This document shows positions 24,910-37,193 of a stretch of 64,000 nucleotides of DNA, one piece after another. Under the pieces are notes generated by a model. That model ran no database searches and was not told the DNA's origin. It was given only the letters and a program-made list of their open reading frames with translations. The position numbers and the translations under genes are program-made. Location: NCBI GenBank assembly GCA_051294375.1, contig CM119263.1, positions 7,444,640 to 7,508,639 of the forward strand. The letters run 5' to 3'. Every line of letters starts with the position of its first letter. The first letter of the stretch is position 1. Source of the stretch: Paraspadella gotoi. Taxonomy: Eukaryota; Chaetognatha.

Positions 24910-25203
24910 GGGGGCGTAAGGGGGGAGGAATCTATGGCAGGACGACCTTGAGTTCACGTCCCTCCCGCGCCCCATGAGCCACATGGCGTCCCATGTCGCA
25001 AGAAGGTCACGACGACGACGACAACGACGAAAGGGATGACGATAATGAGAACGACGACGTCCCGCGATGACGTTGCGTCAGAATCGTTGGCGCAGGGGTT
25101 GGCGCAGTTGGGGGGCGAGGCGTTTTGTCAAGAGGTTGACGTAAAAATTAGGGAGGAGGCTTATTACGTGTTAATTGAATTCTCGTGGCTTCCGGTTATT
25201 TTC

Positions 25204-25264
25204 GTCGGTCCGTGTCGGTCCGTGTCGGTCCGTTTCGGTCCGTGTCAGTCCGCGTTTGTCCGTG
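25204..25264. repeat. 10-bp minisatellite, about six units
   Basis: Six near-identical ten-base units CGTGTCGGTC. This is one of three decamer arrays in the window. Confidence 0.9.
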
Positions 25265-25677
25265 AAGATCACTTTCGTCTCCTAAAAAGTTTGTCGCTTA
25301 GTTTCTGAGAGTCACAAACTCTGTTACTAGAATTTGTCACATATAATTTTAATGAATATTATAAAATCTAATACTTAAAAGAGTGAAACAAGTAATTTTG
25401 CAATTTTCATAATATGATCGCTTTGACATCAACGACGACGTTGAACTTCGGCCTTACGTACGTATATATTTTATTTTGCGCATTTTCAACGCCTTAGAAT
25501 CTATGTTATTTCATTCAACATTATGAAATCATAATTTTACCAAATAAATTTAAATGTACAAATTTGTTTTCTTGTTGCTTCCGTGATTTTTAATGTTTTT
25601 GGTTCTCGGTTATTTTGTCTTTTTGTTTTCGGATACAAAGACAAATTTTAGTAGCTGACGCATTCGCGGTGCATTGA

Positions 25678-25680
<3 letters not shown>

Positions 25681-25729
<49 letters not shown>

Positions 25730-25739
25730 TCTCTCTCCC
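25681..25739. repeat. (CT)n microsatellite
   Basis: About 59 bases of CT with two CCC breaks. Confidence 0.93.
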
Positions 25740-26086
25740 TTTCTTTCTACCCCTGACGCGTGCCGTTCCGGGTAGCCGAGTCGGGCAGAAGCAAACCAGG
25801 CGGGCAGCAGGGCGGCGAATTTCGCCTTGCCCTATTGAGGCTGAAGGCGTGGTGGGCGGGTTCGCCCGAGCGGAACGGATCGTCGAGTTCGAATCTGGGG
25901 ATTCCATTGTGTTGATTCCATTTACTGTTCCAGCTGTAGCTGTCATCGACAGTTACACCGTTTATCACTCCATTTGATCATAGCTTTTTTTGTTTACGAT
26001 TGTGTTGATTCCAAGATTTACATCATACCATTGCTACATCACGCTTCTTTATCTGCGTGTGTGTCTGTGTGAGTATATCTTTTTTT

Positions 26087-26190
<104 letters not shown>

Positions 26191-26398
26191 TCGCTCTATT
26201 CGGTTTTTTCCTTAACTTTTCCGATTGCCTTTTTAACTCGGACTTTGGTGACTCCATCGCTATATTTCGATTGAACCCTATATGCATCTCAGTCTCTCTC
26301 TTTCTCTCTTGTTCGAGCAAATGGATCGAATTCAAGATTTAGTCCAACCGTCTCTCTCGAGCGGCTCCTACGTTTTCTTCGGTTCAGCGGAAAATCAA

Positions 26399-26655
26399 NN
26401 NNNNNNNNNNNNNNNNNNNNNNNNNNNNNNNNNNNNNNNNNNNNNNNNNNNNNNNNNNNNNNNNNNNNNNNNNNNNNNNNNNNNNNNNNNNNNNNNNNNN
26501 NNNNNNNNNNNNNNNNNNNNNNNNNNNNNNNNNNNNNNNNNNNNNNNNNNNNNNNNNNNNNNNNNNNNNNNNNNNNNNNNNNNNNNNNNNNNNNNNNNNN
26601 NNNNNNNNNNNNNNNNNNNNNNNNNNNNNNNNNNNNNNNNNNNNNNNNNNNNNNN
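26399..26655. other. Scaffold gap, 257 N
   Basis: No shared sequence across its flanks. Confidence 0.99.
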
Positions 26656-26761
26656 AATAAGTCATGTCGTTACCCGGATTAAGTGGAGTCGCGCGGATTT
26701 TGCTCGAGGATTGAATCGGACTCAAAGTTGACTTTCGGTATCATGAAGGCACCCAGGTGGA

Positions 26762-27580
26762 NNNNNNNNNNNNNNNNNNNNNNNNNNNNNNNNNNNNNNN
26801 NNNNNNNNNNNNNNNNNNNNNNNNNNNNNNNNNNNNNNNNNNNNNNNNNNNNNNNNNNNNNNNNNNNNNNNNNNNNNNNNNNNNNNNNNNNNNNNNNNNN
26901 NNNNNNNNNNNNNNNNNNNNNNNNNNNNNNNNNNNNNNNNNNNNNNNNNNNNNNNNNNNNNNNNNNNNNNNNNNNNNNNNNNNNNNNNNNNNNNNNNNNN
27001 NNNNNNNNNNNNNNNNNNNNNNNNNNNNNNNNNNNNNNNNNNNNNNNNNNNNNNNNNNNNNNNNNNNNNNNNNNNNNNNNNNNNNNNNNNNNNNNNNNNN
27101 NNNNNNNNNNNNNNNNNNNNNNNNNNNNNNNNNNNNNNNNNNNNNNNNNNNNNNNNNNNNNNNNNNNNNNNNNNNNNNNNNNNNNNNNNNNNNNNNNNNN
27201 NNNNNNNNNNNNNNNNNNNNNNNNNNNNNNNNNNNNNNNNNNNNNNNNNNNNNNNNNNNNNNNNNNNNNNNNNNNNNNNNNNNNNNNNNNNNNNNNNNNN
27301 NNNNNNNNNNNNNNNNNNNNNNNNNNNNNNNNNNNNNNNNNNNNNNNNNNNNNNNNNNNNNNNNNNNNNNNNNNNNNNNNNNNNNNNNNNNNNNNNNNNN
27401 NNNNNNNNNNNNNNNNNNNNNNNNNNNNNNNNNNNNNNNNNNNNNNNNNNNNNNNNNNNNNNNNNNNNNNNNNNNNNNNNNNNNNNNNNNNNNNNNNNNN
27501 NNNNNNNNNNNNNNNNNNNNNNNNNNNNNNNNNNNNNNNNNNNNNNNNNNNNNNNNNNNNNNNNNNNNNNNNNNNNNNNN
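26762..27580. other. Scaffold gap, 819 N
   Basis: Only 106 known bases separate it from the previous gap. Apparent long open frames across it (up to 337 codons) are artefacts of the N run. Confidence 0.99.
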
Positions 27581-27653
27581 TAGCGAATCCTCGGTTCGCG
27601 CGATCCAGACTTTTCAGAAGTCAAATCGACGCCGCTCACCGGAAGTAGGGCAA

Positions 27654-27770
27654 ATGGCGGCGTCGTTGGCGGCGAATGGCAATGACGACGGTGGCGGCGA
27701 TGGCGGCGAGGATTCGCGCAGTTTTAAGGCGTCATCGATGGCAGGAGAGAGAAGGCATGGAATTGGTTGA
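27654..27770 (+). CDS. Possible short coding exon (unrecognised, weak)
   Basis: An ATG in context GGCAAATGGCG opens a 38-residue frame starting MAASLAANGNDD and then Gly/Asp-rich, ending at a stop. Upstream is CCGGAAGTA (ETS-type) and the start itself lies in AAATGGCGGC, a YY1/Pho-type core. That combination is common at animal housekeeping gene starts. The frame is very short, its Ala/Gly/Asp content follows GCG/GAC/GGC triplets, and no clear donor site is seen. It may be only low-complexity DNA after a gap. Confidence 0.15.
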   Translation: MAASLAANGNDDGGGDGGEDSRSFKASSMAGERRHGIG

Positions 27771-28053
27771 CGAGGTTATTGGCTTTTTGAATTTATAAAA
27801 ACAGACGCGGGTGATTGTACAACGAATGTTTCGTAGTTAATGTCGTTAACGATGATGACACGGTTCCACCGACAATGAAGACGCCAACGTAGACGCCGCC
27901 GGCGGAAACTACGGCGCCGGCGCCGCAGAGTTATGAGAAATCTTCCTTCCGTCCTGCGGCGCCGATCGAGATTCGAGAGAATCTTGTCTCATTGTAGGTC
28001 GAGGCAGAGTTTATGGTTCGAGTTGATGAAGAGATAAAAGGTGACTCACTTTT

Positions 28054-28376
28054 TAGGAGAGAAAAAAAGGGGGAAGTGGGGACTGGGGAATGGGGATTCG
28101 CTTTTGAGGGAAAATGAGGATAAGTAGGGACTGGGGATTCGCTTTGAAGGGAAAATGAGGGGAAGTGAGGACTGGGGATTTATCTTGGAGGGGAAATGAG
28201 GGGTAGGTGGGTACTAGAGATTCAACTTAGAGGGGAAATGAGGGGAAGTGGGGATTGAAGATTTGCTTTGGAGGGGAAAGGAGAATAAGTAGGGACTGGG
28301 GATTCGCTTTGCAGGGAAAATGAGGGGAAGTGAGGACTGGGGATTCGCTTTTGGGGGAAACTAAGGGGAATTCACT
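28054..28376 (+). repeat. 41-bp minisatellite, about seven units
   Basis: The landmark GATTCGCTTT (or close variant) recurs at 28095, 28136, 28177, 28219, 28260, 28301 and 28342, a period of 41 (once 42) bases. Units are G-rich on the + strand, with AAATGAGGGGAAGTGAGG and ACTGGGG segments. Alternate units are more alike (for example the AATAAGTAGGGACTGGGG and GATAAGTAGGGACTGGGG types), hinting at a higher-order structure. No frame is kept, since 41 is not a multiple of three. Confidence 0.93.
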
Positions 28377-28784
28377 TTGTAAAGGATGGTTGGGGAGCTA
28401 AAATCTGAAGAAAGTTGGTTCTTAACATTTTAGATTAAAATCGGGGTCGTGGGAAGAACTGTGAAAGGTGATGTAAATTGAAGAATCTGGTCATCAACAA
28501 AGAATTTTTTTAAAAAATATTTAAAACCGAAACCTAACATAGTCACAAAAATGTGTCGTGACCCGGCAAATTTATAAATGTAACGTAAAACTTGTTTCAA
28601 CACGAAATCGAAATGGAAATCGAGCTCGAAAGCAAATGTGAATGTAAATGTAATTTACTGTCGACTTCGTCAAGAACCGAACATCAAATCGAATCGACGA
28701 AACGAGGATATTGAAAAAAAAACAATCTCCTCTCTATGCCAAAAAACAAAAAAAATTTCGTCCGCAAAACTGATGAGAGCAGAA

Positions 28785-28901
28785 AGAGAGGACGAGAGAG
28801 GAGAGAGAGAGAGAGAAGAGAGAGGAGAGATGAGAGGAGGAGAGGAGAGAGATGAGAGAGAACTTTGTCAGAGAGAGACTTTTTTCGTCGAAAAACTGGA
28901 G

Positions 28902-28935
<34 letters not shown>
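28785..28935. repeat. (GA)n-rich stretch
   Basis: Interrupted GA/GGA repeats at 28785-28862 and a purer GA run at 28896-28935. Confidence 0.88.
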
Positions 28936-28937
<2 letters not shown>

Positions 28938-29024
28938 TTCTTTCGACGAACACCGATAATTCGAGACACGGAAAAACCAATTCGCTTAATGTACTACATC
29001 ACATCGCTATCCCCGTCATTTACA

Positions 29025-29400
29025 TTCCGGCTCTATAATTCACTTTGTCAGTTCGTCGGTCCGCCCTCCCAATCTTGTCGGTAAGTCCCTTAAATCATGT
29101 CATAAAATCGAATTATGATAAATTATGTAAAAAAAATGATGTCCGTCTGTCTGTCTGTCTGTCTGTCTGTACGTCCCCCTGTATCTTTGAACGCCAATTA
29201 CTCATGATTGTTTGGGACGATTGACTTTAAATTTTGTATGAGGGTAGGAAAGTGTGTGTGTTTAAGTTTAATCATCCATGTGGAAATGAGTTTAAATTGA
29301 AAAAACAAAAAAACAGTTTTACTAATTGATTATGCTTCTTTTTCTTTTTATATTAAATGTAAATGCAAGATGTATTAATAAAACAAATAATTAATCTGTT
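29025..29400 (+). repeat. Dispersed repeat family, second locus
   Basis: Same ordered motifs as 18207-18790: a CTCTATAATTCAC start, TTCGTCGGTCCG, ATGATGTCCGTCTG, a longer GTCT run (29144-29170), AAATTTTGTATGAGGGTAGG, GAGTTTAAAT at 29288, and TTATGCTTCTTTTTC with ATATTAAATGT. This locus has a single unit, so the tandem growth at 18.2-19.4 kb is locus-specific. Confidence 0.75.
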
Positions 29401-29660
29401 AACTAATCTATTAGTCAATTAATTAATTAATCAATAATTAATTAATTAGTAAATTAATCAATCAATTAATTATTCAATCAATCAATTTATTTATCAATTA
29501 TTAATAATTCAATCAATAAATCAATGAAACAATCAATTAATCATTATCGGCATTATAGTCGTCGCCATCATCATCGTCGTTGTTTTTGTCGTGGTCAGTG
29601 ACAAAAAGACTTAATTAATTTACCAACTAATTAATTAACTTTAATTAATTAATTAATTAC
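29395..29660. repeat. Degenerate AATT/AATC tetranucleotide region
   Basis: Scrambled AATT and AATC units over about 265 bases, broken by an ATCGTC-rich stretch near 29545-29600. The region is dense in TAAT cores. Confidence 0.8.
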
Positions 29661-29771
29661 TGCTAATGATCGTGGGCAGATCCGGCATTGTTTGCTCAAA
29701 CTTATTTTTAATAACCGTCGCCGACGTCAAACGTAGTTTCGTTTTTCGCATGTTTTTCCAACTAATTACTC

Positions 29772-29774
<3 letters not shown>

Positions 29775-29834
<60 letters not shown>
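29775..29834. repeat. (CT)30 microsatellite
   Basis: Uninterrupted CT run of 60 bases. Confidence 0.95.
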
Positions 29835-29837
<3 letters not shown>

Positions 29838-30532
29838 TTTTAACAAGTCGCCTTTTTTTGTCGTACTTATTTAACCCGATGACGGCAGCGTCGATTGCGA
29901 ACGCGTAATCAACTTACCTTTTTCGGGAAAATCCCTTAAGATAGAGAGAGAGAGATAGAGATAGAGAGTCAAAATGTTTTAAAAAATTAACCAAATTAGG
30001 AAAGGTTTTCTTTGAGATCCAATCGCGACTCCCAACTCTCTGAAATCAATCTCACATTGTTCCCTTTACCTTCCCGGGGTTAAAAAGTAAGTCAACGACG
30101 CCCGAGACAGGGTTCACCTCAGCAGCGGCTGCAGCGGCTGCAGCGGCAGCGCCAGGGGCGCCGGCGCCCAAATTTAAACTAACGTCTCTCGTTTGCCGTC
30201 CCGAACTTATTAAGAAGGGGCCGACGAAATTGCGGCGCGGACCAAATCGGGTGAAGAGCAGGACGAAAGAATCTTGATTTTTTTCACGGATTTAATCGTA
30301 GGGTTGACGTGACGGAAATATAATCGGCGTAAAAACTCAATTTGTTCTGAAATTGAAAAAGAAACTTAAAAATCTTGAATGAATCTCACTTAAAAATACT
30401 AATAAAAATTTGACTCTTGATTCGGCTTTCAAAAAAACTTACCTCGGCGTCTTGCAATAATTATTATTTAATAGGTTACTAAATCTCCTTCAATGCTTCA
30501 TTGCACTCCCCTTCCCCTAGCACCCCTCAACC

Positions 30533-30972
30533 NNNNNNNNNNNNNNNNNNNNNNNNNNNNNNNNNNNNNNNNNNNNNNNNNNNNNNNNNNNNNNNNNNNN
30601 NNNNNNNNNNNNNNNNNNNNNNNNNNNNNNNNNNNNNNNNNNNNNNNNNNNNNNNNNNNNNNNNNNNNNNNNNNNNNNNNNNNNNNNNNNNNNNNNNNNN
30701 NNNNNNNNNNNNNNNNNNNNNNNNNNNNNNNNNNNNNNNNNNNNNNNNNNNNNNNNNNNNNNNNNNNNNNNNNNNNNNNNNNNNNNNNNNNNNNNNNNNN
30801 NNNNNNNNNNNNNNNNNNNNNNNNNNNNNNNNNNNNNNNNNNNNNNNNNNNNNNNNNNNNNNNNNNNNNNNNNNNNNNNNNNNNNNNNNNNNNNNNNNNN
30901 NNNNNNNNNNNNNNNNNNNNNNNNNNNNNNNNNNNNNNNNNNNNNNNNNNNNNNNNNNNNNNNNNNNNNNNN
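30533..30972. other. Scaffold gap, 440 N
   Basis: The right flank enters directly into a GA tract, so the assembly probably broke in a GA microsatellite. Confidence 0.99.
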
Positions 30973-31094
30973 AGAGAGAGAGAGAGAGTTTAAGGGCCGA
31001 TCGCCCGGCCTGATAGATCAAAACGTCGTGGATCGGAAACGCCGCCTCCTTTGCCGAGGGCCGCACCTCGGGTCCCTTGACCGCGAACTTTCTC

Positions 31095-31095
<1 letters not shown>

Positions 31096-31178
<83 letters not shown>

Positions 31179-31179
31179 T
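31096..31179. repeat. (TTTC)n tetranucleotide microsatellite
   Basis: About 21 units, followed by a T-rich decayed tail to about 31310. Confidence 0.95.
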
Positions 31180-31527
31180 TTTTCTCTTTTTTCTTTTTTC
31201 TTTTTTTCTCTTTTTTCTCTTTTTTCTTTTTGTTTGTTTCTATCTTTCTTTTTATCTTTTTTTCCTTCTTTTTTTCTTCCTATGATTTTTTCTTCTTTTT
31301 TTATTTTTTTTATTATTTAAATACACTTTCTAGTTTCAAAATTTGTGACTTCGTTGATGACTGAAAAATCAAGAATTAGAGAAGGAAAGAAGGAAAGAAC
31401 AACGAACAGCAATTTCATTCAACAATTTATACTAAAAAATTATTGTTACATCCCTGAGACTCGTCACTTTTATAGGCAATTTGGAATAAATAATTCATAT
31501 TCAAATTCATCTATCGCGGAGATCTGC

Positions 31528-31646
<119 letters not shown>

Positions 31647-31981
31647 AATCATGGAAAAGGTTGGGTGACGCGAGTCGAATGTAGGTTAAGTCTGAACGGC
31701 GAGCAGAAAAAAAAACGAAATCTCAGTTACGCGTAAATTTGACGAAATTTGACATCAAGTTGATGAAAAATTCCGTGATTTTTAGTCAAGGGCTTAAAAA
31801 AGTAATATCCACTAATAGAAGAGTATGCATAAAGGTAATATACGAGCTTACTCGTCGTTGGAATGTTAAAATATATGTCTTTCTATGATTAAAATTATCG
31901 CTTTTTTTTCTTTTATCCTTTGCTGCTTCGAGTCGGGCCCTGAGTTTTACTAAAGTGGCGTAACGGGAGTAATATCATAAT

Positions 31982-32082
31982 TGACGTAACTGGCGTAAAT
32001 GGCGTAAACTAGCGCCAACATTCGGGTCGCGAATTACGTCAACGAATGATCTTTTCACGACGAGACGAACGCTTTTACGTCA
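31982..32082. promoter_or_regulatory. Cluster of three TGACGTAA (CRE/bZIP-type) sites
   Basis: TGACGTAA at 31982-31989 and its reverse complement TTACGTCA at 32034-32041 and 32075-32082, spaced 52 and 41 bases apart, close to five and four helical turns. A GGCGTAA repeat (31955, 31992 and 32001 or so) overlaps the left end. The motif is a target of CREB/ATF, PAR-bZIP and related dimers. No adjoining gene is recognised. Confidence 0.35.
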
Positions 32083-32610
32083 GCGGTGAACTTTTTGCGA
32101 TTAATATAGATTTTAAGGAGATGGAGAACGAATGTCGAGGAAGAAGAAATACTAGTTTTCTCTATCTACCCAACATTCATAACTATTACATTTCGTATTT
32201 CCGATTTTTTTCTCGCTATTTTCCTGGGGAAATTTAGCGCGTCGCTTAAGGGGATTCCGCCTTTTCCCGTCAGGTATATTTCAACGTCGGCTTTTATGAG
32301 GTTTCTTTCTGTCTACTTGGACTGGCTATATCAATTCCTCCCGCTCCCCTTAAAGAGCTCCTCCTCTTCGCTACACCATCGCTCCCCCACTTCCTCCAAA
32401 ATCCATCTTCATTAGAGGCTGCCGCTTCGTTGAGCTTTGGGTTCTATGTCTTGTCTACATCCGATGAAGGTTTTTTATATACTTTTATAATCAATCTAAT
32501 TTTTTGTTCTTAGAAAAATTAACTAAAGAAATTAATTTGAGTTTCGACGTCTCCGCTGCGAATGAGAAAATCGGGGGAAAAAATAACTAAGAGAGTAAGG
32601 AACCAATTTG

Positions 32611-32623
32611 GTTGCTAAGCAAC
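32611..32623. promoter_or_regulatory. RFX/X-box-like palindrome
   Basis: GTTGCTAAGCAAC, a perfect inverted repeat of GTTGCT with a one-base spacer, close to the RFX X-box (GTNRCC, 0-3 bases, RGYAAC). A CCAAT box lies just upstream at about 32603. RFX sites often mark ciliary genes, but no gene is seen here. Confidence 0.25.
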
Positions 32624-32763
32624 GAATAAATAATCGAAGAGCTTGTTTCTTACATCTTTCAACGAATATAATCTCCAAACTAATTCACTTTAAAAGAAAT
32701 GGGGCAATGAGAAGTAAGCTTTATCGGAAAGATTATTACAGGCAATACAAACAAAACGCACAT

Positions 32764-35002
32764 GACCATCTCGCAGCAAACTTCCCAGCTCTTTTTCGGA
32801 CAACCCCTCCGCCTTCCCCCCAGACGCGGACACAAACACCTCCACAAACCAATCTTGCAGTCCAGTGATAGCGCCTTCGGAGTTTTCACACCACCACGCT
32901 GCAACGAAGATTTCACAGGAATGAGAGGGGGATGGAAAGTAGGTCTTTATTTTTGGGGAGAACAAGGGGTAAATGAACAGATGTCGATTTCGACGTGGAA
33001 TCGATCTCATGCCTCAAAGTTTAAAATGTGCGATTGAGTTTTAGGAAAAGGAACACTATTGAGCGATTTCTAAAACAGGGGGGAACGGAGTCAGAACTGG
33101 GGAGAAGGACGAGAGGGAGAGCAAATTCCAAAAGAGGACGACATATCGGGCAGCCTTCTCGAAAAAAAAGGCGGTCAAAGCGTATAAATGGAAACGAAGA
33201 AAAGTGGGTAAGGGGAGCGAAAGGCAATGGAAAAAAAGGGACGAGGCCATAATTCCGCGAATAAAACCTCATAAAAACAACTCGACCTTTCGGACGGGAG
33301 ATTTCATAGTTCAAAATTTTTTCGTTGCTCCGAACTTTTTGTCTATGCGAGAAAAAAAAAATTTTTCAGGCAAAAACAAAATATTCATGTAATTTTATCG
33401 ATGCGCAAGGGCAGGTTAACGATAATGCAATGAACTATAAAATTTAACTATATATACTTATTTTATTTAACCAATTTAAATTTCTTTTTAAGGAGGCCAC
33501 GATTCAATCAGAAACAGTCGGATTTTTAGTTACTGAAACACATGAAATTTAACCAAGTCTCTTCACCTCGAATGCGAAACTTAATGAATGTGCATAACGC
33601 CTCGATCCGAACTGTGTTGCCTGCACGCCTGACAGCGCGATACGCTTTCCTCTTTCGCTCTTTCGTCCTTTTGTCGTCGTATGTCGATGAACCCGAAACC
33701 GATAAAATAAAAGTTCGCCGGATTTATCGCGGCATCTTAATCGCGAGATTAAAATCGCCCGGAAAATTCATTGGCTCCATTCATCGCATACATTCAACGA
33801 AAAATCTGCATCAATCGCATCGAAGCATCAAAACCACGGAATCCGGAAATATAACCGCATTGGATGCGACGTGTCTGGCCAGTTTCCTTCTTGTAGTCAA
33901 GAAGAAAATAAGAACTCGGCTGTATGACGTTACGATTAACTTCGTATGGCTTTGAATAGCATCATAGTAATATTGTATAATTCGCTGGAAATAACATGTA
34001 TGGACAAAGACCTCACAAGCGAAGAGAAGGAAAACAAACGTTTTCATTCACGTACGTGTGTTGAGGGGGGGGGAATAAGTTAACCAGATTTTTTCATGCT
34101 TCCTAGATTTATGTTATATAGTCTAAGTTTTAGGTTTGTTGATTTGACACGTTTTTAACGCGATTTGTTCAACGGCGCATGCTCCGAATGTATTTTCTTA
34201 AAATTTTTTTGGTTTGTGCTCACGAGCGAATTTTCGATAGGTCTTATCTTCAGAACATTGCCACGTTGCAGAAACAGGATGAACCTAAAAAGCAGTAAAC
34301 AGCAACAGTTTTAGGCAACAAGCAAAACGACGCTTTTGTGACGGGCACTCCGATCCTTCGTTTTGCTGAACGGCGGCCTACAATTAGTCTTATATGCGTG
34401 TCACGCTGCACGTCCGCATGGGCCTTCAAAATCTCGACGACTGCCTTTTTTTTAAAACGCGCGTGCGAACTTTCTCTTTGCAAAGTCCCGCGAGTAGGAG
34501 AATTGCGAGCAGGAGTGACGAAAATAAGAAAGGGTATGAAAAGACGCACGTGGTCCGCGAATCGCGCAAGCTAGCTCTAGCTGCTCTCTCTCTTACCTTC
34601 TCTGCTCTCCTCGTCTCTCGGTCGGTCTCATCTCTTCGTCTCGAGTCTTCTCCTCTCTACTCTCTCTCTCTCGTCTCTCTCTCTCTCTCGTCTCTCTTCT
34701 CTTGTGTAAAGAGATGGATAGAGAAAAGAAAGATTCGAGAAAATGATATTCGAATGGAAAGAAAAAAAAGAAAATAAGATAATAATAAATAAAAGAAGAA
34801 ATCTGAAAAAAAGAAAATAAACGGTTGAATCGCTTCTGGGAACCGATATATTTGATCGAATGAAATAGGAAAATAGATCACGCGAAACCTTTGAGAAGAT
34901 AAACAAGAGAGAAAGCAAATCTGAATACATAGAAAAAAAGGATGAGATTAGATTTTCTTGGGAAAAAGAAAAATGAGATATTGAAAACAGGTAATATCTC
35001 CT
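32764..35002 (+). repeat. Giant palindrome, left arm
   Basis: Runs as the reverse complement of 35104-37186. Matching landmarks: TTCCGCGAATAAAACCTCAT at 33252 against its complement near 36721; CAGGCAAAAACAAAATATTC at about 33368 against 36615; the ACACACGTACGTGAAT-type sequence near 34050 against 36003; and GAAAACAGGTAATATCTC at 34983 against the complement at 35105. Differences are mainly single-base indels. A 137-codon frame at 33542-33955 is not kept open in the other arm, so it is not evidence for a gene. Confidence 0.88.
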
Positions 35003-35077
35003 CCTCTCTCGTCTGCTCGCTTCTCTCTCTCTCTCTCTCTCCTCTCTCTCTCCGCTCTCACATGGAGTACTCGAAGC

Positions 35078-35102
35078 NNNNNNNNNNNNNNNNNNNNNNN
35101 NN
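35078..35102. other. Scaffold gap, 25 N, at the palindrome centre
   Basis: Sits within the roughly 100-base loop between the two arms (35003-35103), which also contains a CT tract. Confidence 0.98.
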
Positions 35103-35103
35103 A

Positions 35104-35398
35104 GAGAGATATTACCTGTTTTCAAATCTCATTTCTTTTTTCCCAAGAAAATCTAATCTCATTCCTTTTTCTATGATTCAGATTTGCTTTTCTCTTGTTC
35201 TACTCTTCAAAGGTTTCCGTATTATTTTCCCATATTTCATTCGATCAATATTCGGTTCCCAGAAGCGATTCAACCGTTTATTTTCTTTTTTTCAGATTCT
35301 TCTTTTTATTTATTATTATCTTATTTTCTTTTTTTTCTTTTCCATTCGAACATCAATTTTTCTCGATATTTCTTCTCTATCCATGCTCTTTACACAAG

Positions 35399-35437
<39 letters not shown>

Positions 35438-37186
35438 TAGGAGAGCGACGATGACTCAGAGACGAAGGATGAGACCGACGAGAGGACGAGGAGAGCAGAG
35501 AGAGAGAGAGAAAGAGCTAGAGCTAGCTTGCGCGATCGCGACCACCTGCTCTTTCATACCCTTTCATTTTTCTCACTCCTGCTCGCAATTCCTTACTTCG
35601 CGGACTTTGAAAGAGAAAATTCGCACGCGCGTTTTAAAAAAAAGGCGGTCGAGATTTTGAAGGCCGCATGCGACGTGCACGTGACACGCATAAGACGAAC
35701 TTGTAGGCGCCGTTCAGCAAACGAAGGATCGAAGTTGCGTCAACAAAGCGTCGTTTGCTGTTGCTAAAACTGTTGCTGTTTCTCTTTTTAGGTTCATCCT
35801 GTTCTGCAACGTGGCAATCGTGACAGATAAGAACCTAATCTGAAATTCGCGTGGCACAAAACAAAAAAATTTAGAAAAACATTCGAGCATGGCTCGTGAC
35901 AAATCGGCGTTAAACGTGTCAAAATCAACATAACCTAAAAACTTAGCATATAACATAAATCTAGAAGCATGAAAAAATCTGTTAACATTTCCCCCCCCCT
36001 CAACACACGTACGTGAATAGAAACTTTTTTTCCTTCTCTCGCTTGTGAGTCTTTTCCTAATGTTATTCCGCGAATATAAATATATATGAATGTATCAAAG
36101 CCACGAAGTTAATCTAACGTCATACAAGCCGAGTTCTTTTTTCTTCTTGACTACAAAGAAACGCCAAACCGTCGATCCAATGCGGTTATATTTCCGATTC
36201 CCTGTTTTTGATGCTCGATCGATTGATGCAGATTTTTTGAATGATGCGATGAATGGAGCCAATGAATTCCTCGGCGATTTTTTAATCTCGCGATAAATCC
36301 GGCGATAAATCCGGCGACTTTTATTTATCGGTTTCGGTTCATCGACATCGACACAAAAGACGAAAGAGCGAAAGAGGAAAGCGTCGGCTGTCAGGCGTCA
36401 GGCTACACAGTCGGATCAGGCGTTATGCAAATTCATTAAGTTCGCATCCGAGTGAAGACTTTGTAAATGTCATGATGTTCAGTCAAAAAATCCGACTTTC
36501 TGATTGAATCGTGCCTCCTTAAAGAAATTAAATTGGTTAAATAAATAAATATATAGTTAAATTTATAGTTATGCATTATCTTAACCTGCCCTTGGTATCG
36601 AAAAATACATGAATATTTTGTTTTTGCCTGAAAATTTTTTTTTTCTCGCTGAAAAATCGGAGCAACGAAAATTTTGAACTATGAAAATCTCCGTCCGAAA
36701 AGGTCGAGTTGGTTTTTATGAGGTTTTATTCGCGGAATTATGGCCTCGTCCCTTTTTTTCCAAACTTGCCCGTTCGCTCCCCTTACCCACTTTCTCGTTC
36801 CATTTATTAACGCTTGGACCCCTTTTTTTTCGAGAGCTTGCCCGATATGTCTCCTTTTTGGAATTTGCTCTCCCTTCGTCCTTTCCCCCAAGTCTGACCT
36901 TCCCCCCTTTTTAGAAATCGCCTATATTTCTTCTCCAAAACTCACCCACATTTTAAATTTTGAGCCATGAGATCGATTCCACGCGAATCGACATTATTCA
37001 TACCCCTTTTCTCCCCCAAAATAAAGACCTACTTTCCATCCCCCCCTCTCATATCCTTGAATCTTCTTGAGCGGGGGTGAAATCTCGAAGCGCATCACTG
37101 GACGAAAATTGGTTTTGGAGGTGTTTGTGTCCAGCGCGGGGGAAGGCGGAGGGGTGTCGAGAAAAGAGTGGGAAGTTGTGGAGATG
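35104..37186 (-). repeat. Giant palindrome, right arm
   Basis: Inverted copy of the left arm, about 7 percent shorter because of many one-base losses. The match fades at about 37186, immediately before a 58-base tandem repeat that has no counterpart outside the left arm. Confidence 0.88.
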
Positions 37187-37193
37187 GAGTGCG

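Noticed and set aside
25880-25905. tRNA-like GAGTTCGAATCTGG
   Set aside because: No complementary acceptor or anticodon stems at the required distances.
26757-27770. 337-codon open frame
   Set aside because: Spans 819 N. Only the last 60-odd codons are real sequence.
33542-33955. 137-residue basic protein in the palindrome left arm
   Set aside because: The inverted copy at about 36060-36480 has many indels that break the frame, so there is no sign of coding constraint.
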